Shown piece by piece: positions 43,709-51,384 of a DNA stretch of 64,000 bases; position 1 is the stretch's first letter; each line of letters starts with the position of its first letter. The notes beneath the pieces are model-generated. The model saw only the letters and a list, made by a program, of their open reading frames with translations. It was not told where the DNA came from and ran no database searches. Made by a program: the position numbers and the translations under genes. Source of the stretch: Prochlorococcus sp. AG-409-P03 (GTDB lineage: Bacteria > Cyanobacteriota > Cyanobacteriia > PCC-6307 > Cyanobiaceae); assembly GCA_003215295.1 (NCBI GenBank), contig QCKN01000003.1, forward strand, positions 62,001-126,000, in the 5' to 3' direction.

Positions 43709-44623
43709 CTTTTTCTCGCTCCTGCTCTTCCATAAGAAGATTCATAAATATAACTCTTTCAGACCTAGTTAAGTGTAGAACATCGCTATAACTTAAGCCC
43801 ACATGCTTTATTAGTATATAGGCTTCTTGAATTAGGTCTTTTAAAGTTAATCCATCAGTTAATTCGGAGAGAAAAAATTTGGCGTAATCGGCAAGGCTAT
43901 CGCGTTGTGCTCACTACAGGTTGAACAAATAAATTTAACTTCAGTTTGAATACCGTATTCAGTATTCGATACTGCGTTAATTATTGTATGTAGATCTGAG
44001 ATGGGTAATCTCTTAATCACTTTGGCGATGACACCTTTATCTTTGCTGCCTCCTATTTCTGGAACAAACCTCCAGAGTTGGTCAAGTGTTTTGTCAGGGT
44101 TGGTAAGATAAGCCTCATCGGTAACCCTAGGCATTCTTACTTTACAAGTTTTTTTGATCTTTGGTAGATCAATCTCCTGAGGATCAGTAAAATCATCAGG
44201 AACATTAACATTGATTAATTTATCTAGTTCAATAGATAGTTTATTTTCAGCGTTACACTTAGAGCATAAGGACATGACTTTATACTCAGAGCCATAAGAT
44301 AATTCTCTAATTTTTAAAATAAGGAACAATTTATCCATTAAAAGCAGATTTTCAACATCTAAGCCCTGTACGCATCTAGATAGAAGTAGGTTAGCTCCAT
44401 CTATCGAAGGATCATTTTGTGCTGTAATAATTGCCTTTTCATCCTCAAAACTCATAGGACGAACAGAGACTTTTGTTTCATCAAAATTTGATCCATAAAA
44501 CTTTCCCCTGGAGGGGACTTCTACCTGTATCTCAACATCACTTGGAAGATGCTCTAAAATACTGGCAATTTCCTCTTCTTCAGTCAGAGAAAACGCTTCT
44601 GGGGTGGTTTCTTTCGTATTCAT
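43680..44623 (-). CDS. Frameshifted long form of tail-assembly protein (-1 fusion, about 314 residues)
   Basis: The 254-residue zero frame ends at 43859. The -1 frame is open from upstream of the slippery site to 43680 and has no ATG, GTG or TTG until the middle of its sequence, yet encodes a convincing helical peptide (63 residues, with LKDLIQEAYILIKHVGLSYS and LTRSERVIFMNLLMEEQERE). Shifting -1 at U UUU UUC joins Phe251 to this peptide. This is the layout of the lambda G/GT tail chaperones, known in many phages. The extension fills the 150-base gap before the next gene. The frameshift is inferred from sequence alone. Confidence 0.75.
43859..44623 (-). CDS. Baseplate hub/tail-assembly protein, T4 gp26-like (zero-frame form)
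   Basis: The 254-residue protein has VEVPSRGKFYG (34-44) and VSVRPMSFEDE (52-62), matching T4-type base plate proteins of the gp26 family, and two CxxC pairs (Cys120/123, Cys233/236) that may bind zinc. A good ribosome site (AGAGGT) precedes the ATG. The final codons, TTT TTC TCT CCG AAT TAA, include the slippery site, so this would be the majority product and the 314-residue fusion the minority. The divergent UvsW-like gene starts 28 bases away. Confidence 0.78.
   Translation of the reverse strand: MNTKETTPEAFSLTEEEEIASILEHLPSDVEIQVEVPSRGKFYGSNFDETKVSVRPMSFEDEKAIITAQNDPSIDGANLLLSRCVQGLDVENLLLMDKLFLILKIRELSYGSEYKVMSLCSKCNAENKLSIELDKLINVNVPDDFTDPQEIDLPKIKKTCKVRMPRVTDEAYLTNPDKTLDQLWRFVPEIGGSKDKGVIAKVIKRLPISDLHTIINAVSNTEYGIQTEVKFICSTCSEHNAIALPITPNFFSPN
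43871..43877 (-). promoter_or_regulatory. -1 ribosomal frameshift slippery site U UUU UUC
   Basis: In the minus-strand zero frame the heptamer falls as T TTT TTC, the canonical X XXY YYZ layout, four codons before the stop (TTC TCT CCG AAT TAA). The -1 frame read from there is open for 63 codons and ends inside the next gene. Confidence 0.75.
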
Positions 44624-44651
44624 TTTTTACCTCTAGACTATTATAGGATGT

Positions 44652-46022
44652 ATGGAAATACAAGTATCAAATATTAAATCTAAATTAGTAACTGATAATC
44701 CCAAATTACTTAAAGCCTTAGTAAAACTATATACCTTTAAAGTTCCTGGGAGTGAATTTTCGTCTGCATATAGAGCTAGAAGGTGGTCTGGTGACAAAAA
44801 ATTTATATCTAATACTGGGACATTTAGAACGGGTCTTCTACCTAGGATATTAGACGATTTAAAAAAGATCGACTGTACACCAGAGATAAAGTACAAAAAA
44901 ACTAACTTACCTGTAACCCCTCACAATTGGCAAATTGAAGGGTTTAATTATTACGATTACCAAGAAGACCTTATTATGCGAGGTCTAAATCAATTAAGGG
45001 GAATTATAAAATCCCCTACTGGGTCAGGAAAAACCTTAATTATGGCAGGTTTAATTAAGGGATTAATGGGTAGAAAGATGGTGATCCTATTTAATGCAAA
45101 ACAACTGCTAACTCAAACCTATGAGTTTTTAACGCAAACTTGTGGATTTGAAGGAGTTGGCTTATGTTACGGGGAGGGCTATGTTTATGGGGATATAATG
45201 CTTTGCACTGTTCAAAGTATAGAAAAAATATTAGATACCCATCTTGATGATGCTGAAGTATTGATGGTTGATGAGTGTCACGAATTTGCAAATGGAAAAA
45301 CTACTTTACCTGCAATTCAGGCTTTTCCAAAAGCTGAGTATAGATTTGGGTTTACTGCGACCCCTCCAAAAGAACCAATTCCAAAATATAATTTAGAGGG
45401 TGCATTAGGACCTATTATTGAATCTAAAAATACAGCAAATCTAATAGATGATGGAAAACTTGCAAAACCCATAATACAGTTAATTGATAGAAGCTATGCT
45501 GCTAGTGGGTTAGATGAAGACATGTCTTACTTAGAAGTGTATGATGAATACATTGTCAATAATGACCTAAGAAACAAAATTATAAGAGAGATTGTAGATG
45601 ACATCAGAAAACGAAATAAACAAGCCCGTATACTTATACTTACCAAATCACTTGATCACGGAAGAACCTTGGAACACTTACTTGGAGGCAGTTGTGAATT
45701 CCTCCAAGGGTGCAATTCAGTCGGAGAAAGGTATGAAGCTATATCTAGATTCAGAGGATGTGGAGAATCTAGCATCCTCATTGGTACTAAAATCCTGCAA
45801 ACAGGGGTTAACATTGAGGAAATAACACATTTTATAAATGCGCGAGGAATGAAGTCTGAGATAGCAACCCTTCAAGCTTTAGGTCGCGCACTCAGAAGAC
45901 ATGACTCAAAAGAATGTGTTTATATTTATGATTTCTTAGACAAAGAAAAGTATTTAAATGAGCATTCTAGGGCAAGAAAAAAGCATTATGAACGGGAAGG
46001 ACATGAGGTAAAAGTATTATGA
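44652..46022 (+). CDS. uvsW: UvsW-like SF2 DNA helicase
   Basis: The 456-residue protein has Walker A SPTGSGKT (121-128), motif II DECH (207-210), motif III TAT (235-237) and motif VI QALGRALRR near residue 415. The N-terminal 90 residues are the small substrate-binding domain typical of T4 UvsW (503 residues), including RARRWSGDKKF. UvsW unwinds branched DNA and R-loops and helps switch from origin- to recombination-driven replication. GGATGT precedes the ATG. It is followed by a 75-residue gene overlapping by ATGA. Confidence 0.9.
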   Translation: MEIQVSNIKSKLVTDNPKLLKALVKLYTFKVPGSEFSSAYRARRWSGDKKFISNTGTFRTGLLPRILDDLKKIDCTPEIKYKKTNLPVTPHNWQIEGFNYYDYQEDLIMRGLNQLRGIIKSPTGSGKTLIMAGLIKGLMGRKMVILFNAKQLLTQTYEFLTQTCGFEGVGLCYGEGYVYGDIMLCTVQSIEKILDTHLDDAEVLMVDECHEFANGKTTLPAIQAFPKAEYRFGFTATPPKEPIPKYNLEGALGPIIESKNTANLIDDGKLAKPIIQLIDRSYAASGLDEDMSYLEVYDEYIVNNDLRNKIIREIVDDIRKRNKQARILILTKSLDHGRTLEHLLGGSCEFLQGCNSVGERYEAISRFRGCGESSILIGTKILQTGVNIEEITHFINARGMKSEIATLQALGRALRRHDSKECVYIYDFLDKEKYLNEHSRARKKHYEREGHEVKVL

Positions 46023-46246
46023 AAGATATAAAAGATATAAAAAAACATGTAGCAAAATTATCTGAAACTGAAATTACTACATTAAAAGCTATACAAAGTA
46101 ATTTAACTAACATACAAAAAAAGCCCACCGTTTCTGAGGATGGGCTTAGGGTGTTAGAAAACTGTCTATCAGAGTTAGAAATTTTTAAAAATAACTACAC
46201 CTGGAGACTAATTAGACTATTAAAACAAAATCATATGATTGATTAG
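46019..46246 (+). CDS. Small helical protein after uvsW (UvsW.1-like by position)
   Basis: A 75-residue, all-helical, Lys-rich protein translationally coupled to the helicase by ATGA. In T4 a protein of about this size, UvsW.1, is also encoded directly after uvsW. Similarity is in size and place; sequence similarity was not tested. A minus-strand terminator lies inside its coding sequence, and its 3' end overlaps the stop of the convergent iscU gene by 4 bases. Confidence 0.65.
   Translation: MKDIKDIKKHVAKLSETEITTLKAIQSNLTNIQKKPTVSEDGLRVLENCLSELEIFKNNYTWRLIRLLKQNHMID
46116..46147 (-). terminator. Rho-independent terminator of the iscU operon, inside an opposite-strand gene
   Basis: On the minus strand AAGCCCA (plus CC beside a bulge) pairs with TGGGCTT, followed by a run of T. 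It lies about 100 bases past the iscU stop and within the plus-strand 75-residue gene, so it should stop minus-strand transcripts before they run antisense to uvsW. Confidence 0.85.
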
Positions 46247-46617
46247 TTACTACTTCTGTAGTCTTTTATTGCGGCTTTTATCGCGTCCTCTGCCAGAACG
46301 CTGCAATGAATCTTCACGGGTGGAAGGCTTAGTTCTTTTACGATCTGAGAATTTGTTATCTCGTTTGCCTCGTCCAACCGCTTTCCCTTGATCCATTGTG
46401 TGGCGAGACTGGAAGAAGCGATTGCGCTGCCACATCCGAAAGTTTTGAACTTGGCATCCACGATGAGATCCCCTTCTACCTTTATTTGTAGTTTCATCAC
46501 ATCCCCGCATTCTGGAGCCCCAACTACGCCCGTTCCTACTCCCTTCTCGTCCTTTTTGAAACTTCCCACATTCCTTGGATTGTGGTAATGATTTAGAACC
46601 TTTTCGCTGTACGCCAT
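46243..46617 (-). CDS. iscU: IscU Fe-S cluster scaffold protein
   Basis: A 124-residue, full-length IscU. It starts MAYSEKVLNHYHNPRNVGSF and keeps all key residues: Cys37 and Asp39 (APECGD), Cys62 (FGCGSAIASSS), the LPPVK chaperone-binding motif (98-102), His104 and Cys105 (KIHCSVLAEDAI). IscU is the platform on which IscS builds 2Fe-2S clusters. No iscS, hscA or fdx gene is nearby, so it would depend on host partners. I chose ATG 46617 because homology begins there; an upstream in-frame extension looks spurious. No Shine-Dalgarno is evident, so translation may be coupled to the overlapping upstream gene. Confidence 0.93.
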   Translation of the reverse strand: MAYSEKVLNHYHNPRNVGSFKKDEKGVGTGVVGAPECGDVMKLQIKVEGDLIVDAKFKTFGCGSAIASSSLATQWIKGKRLDEANEITNSQIVKELSLPPVKIHCSVLAEDAIKAAIKDYRSSN

Positions 46618-46843
46618 CGTCTTTTTTTGTTTTAGATTTGGTTTCCTGTTTCTTTGCGAGAGCCATGCGCTCCTCAATACCCTTATAAACGGCATCTGCC
46701 TGTTTTTGGGTCATTTTTCCTTCTTTCACAGCCATTTCTACGCGAGTTTTAATAGCGTCTAAATCCATTCGACCTCTATCTTGTGCAACTGCTGTAAAGC
46801 TAAAAGTAATTAAACAAAATAATGCTAAAATAAGTTTACTCAT
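46250..46843 (-). CDS. Secreted small protein whose frame runs on over iscU
   Basis: A strong Shine-Dalgarno (AAAGGAGGG) precedes ATG 46843. Residues 1-21 are a signal peptide (hydrophobic FCLITFSFTAVAQ, cleavage likely after AVAQ), then a helical segment (about 27-66, EGKMTQKQADAVYKGIEERM). After residue 74 the frame continues for about 120 codons over iscU in another phase, giving a low-complexity Arg/Gly/Ser tail that looks like non-native coding. At the junction is A AAA AAA G: a -1 slip or one extra A there would end the protein after 83 residues (stop at 46593). The true C-terminus is therefore uncertain. The function is unknown; a periplasmic accessory protein is possible. Confidence 0.6.
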   Translation of the reverse strand: MSKLILALFCLITFSFTAVAQDRGRMDLDAIKTRVEMAVKEGKMTQKQADAVYKGIEERMALAKKQETKSKTKKDDGVQRKGSKSLPQSKECGKFQKGREGSRNGRSWGSRMRGCDETTNKGRRGSHRGCQVQNFRMWQRNRFFQSRHTMDQGKAVGRGKRDNKFSDRKRTKPSTREDSLQRSGRGRDKSRNKRLQK

Positions 46844-46863
46844 AAGTAATCCCTCCTTTATAT

Positions 46864-47091
46864 CTAGTCAACTGGAAGTTTAATATCTGGATTTTCTAAT
46901 TTTAATTTTAATGCCCAGTTCTCCATATCCCTTCTAGTCCACTGATCTTCTAACTTACTTTCCAAAGCATCTAATTTATAATGAATTGAATTCAGTTGAG
47001 TGCTAATCCATACAACCCCAGCACACAATGTAATCACCATACCTAAAGGCATTAGTGTATCTTTGCTTATTAAACTCTTTTTAACATCCAT
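46864..47091 (-). CDS. Small single-pass membrane protein
   Basis: A 75-residue protein with one transmembrane segment (about 13-32, LMPLGMVITLCAGVVWIST) followed by a short coiled coil and a charged C-terminal part. Its start overlaps the fibre gene's stop by one base (TAATG). Similar small proteins accompany phage lysis or tail genes, but no specific role can be assigned. Confidence 0.65.
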   Translation of the reverse strand: MDVKKSLISKDTLMPLGMVITLCAGVVWISTQLNSIHYKLDALESKLEDQWTRRDMENWALKLKLENPDIKLPVD

Positions 47092-47987
47092 TACTTAATC
47101 CTTTTCAAAGTTAAATTTGATCCTGCTTCCAGGTGGGCAGTTTTACTACCACCATCGTCCATCTCTATACTTACTGTGATATAATCTCCTGTAGATGCAG
47201 TAAAAATAGAATGAAATGTTCGTTCTTCAGGGCCTACAGTACCATAAAGTTTAGGAGATATTGTATGAAATGCAGTTCCGTTTTTCTTAGCCCTTAGCTC
47301 AATAGGATCAGACTGGGATCCTGCATCAACAACAAAATTACCTAAAAGTTCGTAAGTCCCTGTTGCACTAACTGTAAAATATTTTTCGCCATCATTCCAC
47401 GCAATATGATTTGTATCTGATATAGCGGTTGTAGTAGTTGCTCCTGCTGCAAAGTTTATTTCGTCAGTAGTGTTTGTTCCTGCGGTAGAGCATTCCACAT
47501 AAGCAAAAGGCTGTGGATATGGCATTCCATTGTAATTGATTGCAGAAACATCAGTAGCAGATACACTAGATGCTCCCCCAATTAAACCTGTAATTGAAGC
47601 GCCAGTGTTCGTGGTCTCTATTTTTTTAGAATTATTATAATAAAGCCATACTGCGGCATTCTCATTAAATCTAGCAAAATCTTCGCCATTATTAGATTTA
47701 AAATGGATGTCATCTTCAGTTTGAACAGTTATTGTCCCATCAGTCGCTCTAATAAGATTTGGGTATGAAGCCCCGTCATCCCGTCTAATGAATAGGTGGG
47801 CTCCCCCACCTCCAACACAGGAAACTCCTACTGAGGAAATATCAGTAGCGGAAACTGAACCACTAATAGAAAGAGAAGAAGCTCCGAAACGAGATCCATC
47901 AGTTATTAAAATAGAGCTTGTAGGAAGCTCCGTTATTACACTATTAGCGGCAGTCCCCGACAGAACCAGAGGACGGTAATCAGCCAT
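47091..47987 (-). CDS. Fibre protein with C-terminal jelly-roll-like (TNF/C1q type) domain
   Basis: A 298-residue protein. The N-terminal half is Ser/Thr/Gly-rich with short beta repeats (SGSVSATDISSVG, SVSATDVSAIN) as in phage fibre shafts. Residues about 165-298 look like a trimeric jelly roll: FTVSATGTYELLGNFVVDAG, IELRAKKNG, HSIFTASTGDYITVSI and a terminal LTLKRIK strand. It is encoded among head/portal-side genes, so a head or neck fibre is as likely as a tail fibre. Confidence 0.65.
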   Translation of the reverse strand: MADYRPLVLSGTAANSVITELPTSSILITDGSRFGASSLSISGSVSATDISSVGVSCVGGGGAHLFIRRDDGASYPNLIRATDGTITVQTEDDIHFKSNNGEDFARFNENAAVWLYYNNSKKIETTNTGASITGLIGGASSVSATDVSAINYNGMPYPQPFAYVECSTAGTNTTDEINFAAGATTTTAISDTNHIAWNDGEKYFTVSATGTYELLGNFVVDAGSQSDPIELRAKKNGTAFHTISPKLYGTVGPEERTFHSIFTASTGDYITVSIEMDDGGSKTAHLEAGSNLTLKRIK

Positions 47988-47990
47988 AAC

Positions 47991-48449
47991 TTACCTCCCT
48001 CTCCCACCCTTGAACCTATTTCCAGGGCCATCAAAATCTGCGTCAAAAGCAATACCAGAACCATTTCGAATAACAGTAAATACAAAATGTTCACTCCATA
48101 CAGCATTACTATTAGCTTTATCTACAAGGTCTTGGATAGTAGGTTTACCAGCACCAGAATTTAATCTAGCACCAAACTTAGCAGAACTGGATTTACTGTC
48201 ATGAATTTCCATAAATGTTCTACCTCCACTATGAACCGCATGAAAAGTTAAATCATTTCCTTTCCTTCCACGATAAGTGGTACTCTCATTTTTTATGGTT
48301 ACCTTAACATATGGCTTTCCACCGCTTCTAAGAATACATACAGCATTAATAAATCTTTTCGCTACCGCCATTGATCTACGACCAGGACGAACAAGACCAT
48401 CAATTGTAGAAGCTAAAGAGTTAGCAGTACCTAAGTTAACTACTTTCAT
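47991..48449 (-). CDS. Unrecognised structural-block protein
   Basis: A 152-residue basic, beta-rich protein (RFINAVCILRSGGKPYVKV; C-terminal GPGNRFKGGRGR). I placed the start at ATG 48449, which overlaps the upstream stop as ATGA, rather than at the TTG nine bases further upstream. It follows the tandem pair of paralogues. No family recognised. Confidence 0.65.
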   Translation of the reverse strand: MKVVNLGTANSLASTIDGLVRPGRRSMAVAKRFINAVCILRSGGKPYVKVTIKNESTTYRGRKGNDLTFHAVHSGGRTFMEIHDSKSSSAKFGARLNSGAGKPTIQDLVDKANSNAVWSEHFVFTVIRNGSGIAFDADFDGPGNRFKGGRGR

Positions 48450-48994
48450 GGACCCCAAACCCTCTCTTGATCTTTTATACTATTTGAGGTTTTAGCCACT
48501 CCATAAGTCAGAGCAAATATTCGTAATTCTTCACTGTGATTTCCTACAGTTACTGCATTAAAAGGAACCATAGTAGTTAACACCAAAGAAGTGCCCATAG
48601 GACCAACAACTCCAGGTACGGATTTCGCGCTATCTATTGATGAGGCAAATACAGGCCCAGCACCTAATGTAATCGCAACACTTGAAAATAAAGTTCCTGA
48701 TCCTTGTGAGTATCCTACACCAGAAGTATAGGCTTTGTATTGCCACCTTGTTCCTGAGAAAGTAGCAGGAGCCAGACGCATCCATGCAGTAGATCCAAGG
48801 CTAGAGGTTGACGCTTGATCTACATCGGGTGTAGGACCTACATTTACTGCCACACCCCCAGATAAATCAATCAAAGTGGCGTAGGTAGCTTCAACTGAAG
48901 TTCCTACCGTATCCTCTAACGAAACTGATTTTGTAACTCCCGAGGCTACAGTAAAAATCTTAGTTACAGGTAGTATTACATCTCTTTGCGACAT
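48446..48994 (-). CDS. Tandem structural paralogue B (head decoration candidate)
   Basis: A 182-residue protein clearly paralogous to the preceding gene: both begin RDVILPVTK or REVILPVTK, share TYATLIDLSGG, STAWMRLAP or TTAWMRLVP, PGVVG-x-x-GTSLVLTT, VTVGNHSEE, and end DQE-x-x-WGP. It has an insert of about 10 residues after LSGG. Small beta-rich proteins encoded beside portal genes are often capsid decoration or completion proteins; that role is inference. One-base overlap with the upstream gene. Confidence 0.7.
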   Translation of the reverse strand: MSQRDVILPVTKIFTVASGVTKSVSLEDTVGTSVEATYATLIDLSGGVAVNVGPTPDVDQASTSSLGSTAWMRLAPATFSGTRWQYKAYTSGVGYSQGSGTLFSSVAITLGAGPVFASSIDSAKSVPGVVGPMGTSLVLTTMVPFNAVTVGNHSEELRIFALTYGVAKTSNSIKDQERVWGP

Positions 48995-49524
48995 TAAGGA
49001 CCCCAGGGCTGCTCTTGATCTTTAAGACTATTAGCGTTCTTAATATTACCAAAGGTTAGAGCAAAGACTTTTGTTTCTTCACTGTGATTCCCGACTGTTA
49101 CTCTATCAAAAGGAACTAAAGTTGTTAACACCAAGGAAGTCCCCGCAGGCCCAACAACACCAGGGACTGCCTTACCACTATCTATAGAAGATGCAAAAAC
49201 AACAGCCCCAGCCGCTGCATCCTTATCAGTCTTGTAAACTCCCCCCGCAACCGCACCAGCAGCACCTTCTGTGTAGCCTACTCCAGAAGACCAAGCCTTG
49301 TACTGCCAGTTAGTGGCAGAGAAATGTCCAGGAACTAACCTCATCCAAGCAGTAGTACCTAAATCCTCGGCAGGTTTTTGAGGACCTCCAGAAAGATCAA
49401 TTAAAGTAGCGTAAGTAACCTCAACAGAAGTTCCTGTAGTATCCTCTAAAGTAATAACCTGGGTAGCACCCGAGGCCATGGAAAATACTTTGGTTACAGG
49501 TAGGATTACTTCTCGTTGGCCCAT
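48994..49524 (-). CDS. Tandem structural paralogue A (head decoration candidate)
   Basis: A 176-residue protein, the upstream copy of the tandem pair. It shares with copy B the start, the VTYATLIDLSGG strand, a WQYKA-x-x-SGVGY segment, the GNHSEE turn and the DQEQPWGP C-terminus, and differs by a Gly/Ala-rich loop around residue 90. The identical ends suggest both bind the same site in the virion. Start overlaps the stop of the acidic 600-residue gene by one base. Confidence 0.7.
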   Translation of the reverse strand: MGQREVILPVTKVFSMASGATQVITLEDTTGTSVEVTYATLIDLSGGPQKPAEDLGTTAWMRLVPGHFSATNWQYKAWSSGVGYTEGAAGAVAGGVYKTDKDAAAGAVVFASSIDSGKAVPGVVGPAGTSLVLTTLVPFDRVTVGNHSEETKVFALTFGNIKNANSLKDQEQPWGP

Positions 49525-51326
49525 TACTCTTCTTCCTCTTCTTCTTCCTCAGTACCTGAGATGTCTAAATTACTTAGAGCATCTTCTAATTCCTTTAAAG
49601 CATTCATATACTCATCAGGATTGATCTCTTTTCTTTCTTTTTTCTCTTTTTCAGGTAACTCTTCTTCCTCTGGAGCTTCTTGATCAAGTGTTGCCGTAGG
49701 AGCTTCTTCTTGCTCCTCCTCTTCTTCACTTACCTTTTGCTTTCTTTTTTTAGCCTCTTGTCTAGCGGCTTTAGTTCCTCCCTTAATACCTTTTTCAGGA
49801 TAGCCTTCTTCTTCGTCTTCTTCTAAAGCTTCAGGATCCTCTTCAGGGTAAACATTATGGATTTCCGCTCCATCAATAACCGTCCTCTTCTCATCATATT
49901 CGGGAATTTCTTCTGTTTCTTCTTCGTCGTTTTCGTCTGCTATTTCAACAGGCTCAACCACTGCATCTTCATCGTATTCTGGGATCTCATTTTCGTTAAC
50001 GCTTTCGGGGTTTTCCCGCCTTTCGGCTAAAAGATCAACAAGTTCATTAATATTTGAGCAGTAAGTTGAGATATCACTAAAGTTTAGTGTCTCAATATCG
50101 TTTTCAGGCTCAAAACCCTCAAACCCAGCCTCGGTAAAGATAACTTTAATATCTTCGTTAACATCTAAACACTCAACACCGTCTCTGTTTCGTAATAATT
50201 TGCTTGTTTCCTTTAAGATCTCTTTAATTGCACTATTTTTAGGTGCGACCTTTGCAAGACATTCGAAAAGAACTACTTGTGTATTTGCTAAACTCTTAAA
50301 GGAGGGAATTTCTTTTAAATTTTGAACATTAACACCGTACTTTTCGTTTAAAGAGCGGATAAACAAGGATTTTACTGGCTTTTTAGCTTCAAAAAGGTAA
50401 GAAACAAAGCTGTTTAGATCCTTTTTAGAAACTAAAGAAGATTCTCTAAGCTCTAAGCTGTTCATTATCACAGTTCTAAGCTCTTTTTTAGATGCTAAGG
50501 CCAAATATGGGACTTGTTCTATAGCTTCTACTAGATGCTGTTCAATTGTCTCTTCATTTGGATCAAAAATACACCCTGCTAAGTTCGAAATCTTCTCCTC
50601 ATTAACCCAGATTGAGGCAAAATTTTGCTTCGTTTCGTACAATTCTTTGCGAACAAGCTCTTGGCTGCAAATCATCTCATAAATACTTTTTTGATGCCCC
50701 TCATCAACAACAAAGTTCTGCTCTTCTTGCAAGTTATCGTATTCAATTCTAGGGCAATCGAAGGCTTTGGAGATAGTGTTTGATAAAATAATTGAATTTC
50801 TAACCTCAGGGATACTTTCTATAGCTTCTCTATTCTCTGCTAGGAATTCAACGACTAAGGGAGCAACTTCAACTAGCTTTTGATAGCTATCAGAGCGAAT
50901 AATCCCCTGTCTTTCATGTAACTTTGCAGTTTTTTCAAGAAGATTATTTCTTACTGTAAAGAATTTAGCTCTATTTTCCCAAAGGCTAAGAATATTATCA
51001 AAAGAATCATCTGCGTCTGCGAAATCTTCTTCATAAATATTCTGAATAAAGTTAGAGACCTTTGACGATACAAAAGTATCGAACTGCTCTTCATCAAGGA
51101 AGACATCTGAATCTTCAATTATAATGTTTTGCAGAGAAATGCCTTGGGAGAAATCGTAGTTACCTTTTACGATTTTGTCACTTTCTGTAATAAAGATAGC
51201 TTCCTGAGTGGAGTCGTTAATAGAGAATACTTCAATATTCTCCCTAAGAGATCTGCCTAAATAATCAGCTATCTTTAGTATATTAACGAGCTTCTTATTG
51301 CGATTTTCAAAAATATGGTCAAACAT
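49524..51326 (-). CDS. Large protein with extremely acidic C-terminal tail, prohead core candidate
   Basis: The 600-residue protein has a folded helical part (residues about 1-420) and a low-complexity Glu-rich tail (about 420-600) ending in eight Glu. It directly follows the portal gene, where T4 has the acidic core genes 67 and 68. A Lys/Arg-rich patch (KAARQEAKKRKQK) interrupts the acid. A prohead core or portal-assembly role is inferred from place and charge. AAGGAAA precedes the ATG. Confidence 0.6.
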   Translation of the reverse strand: MFDHIFENRNKKLVNILKIADYLGRSLRENIEVFSINDSTQEAIFITESDKIVKGNYDFSQGISLQNIIIEDSDVFLDEEQFDTFVSSKVSNFIQNIYEEDFADADDSFDNILSLWENRAKFFTVRNNLLEKTAKLHERQGIIRSDSYQKLVEVAPLVVEFLAENREAIESIPEVRNSIILSNTISKAFDCPRIEYDNLQEEQNFVVDEGHQKSIYEMICSQELVRKELYETKQNFASIWVNEEKISNLAGCIFDPNEETIEQHLVEAIEQVPYLALASKKELRTVIMNSLELRESSLVSKKDLNSFVSYLFEAKKPVKSLFIRSLNEKYGVNVQNLKEIPSFKSLANTQVVLFECLAKVAPKNSAIKEILKETSKLLRNRDGVECLDVNEDIKVIFTEAGFEGFEPENDIETLNFSDISTYCSNINELVDLLAERRENPESVNENEIPEYDEDAVVEPVEIADENDEEETEEIPEYDEKRTVIDGAEIHNVYPEEDPEALEEDEEEGYPEKGIKGGTKAARQEAKKRKQKVSEEEEEQEEAPTATLDQEAPEEEELPEKEKKERKEINPDEYMNALKELEDALSNLDISGTEEEEEEEE

Positions 51327-51384
51327 AATTAATTTCCTTAATGTAAAGCACTATGTTATATATGCTTATTTAAACCAGAAAAAA

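Noticed and set aside
44633-44896. Minus-strand frame at the start of uvsW
   Set aside because: It overlaps the conserved N-terminus of the helicase and lacks a good start or family.
46243-46695. Longer iscU reading from 46695
   Set aside because: The extra 26 N-terminal residues are basic and unlike IscU; homology begins exactly at ATG 46617.
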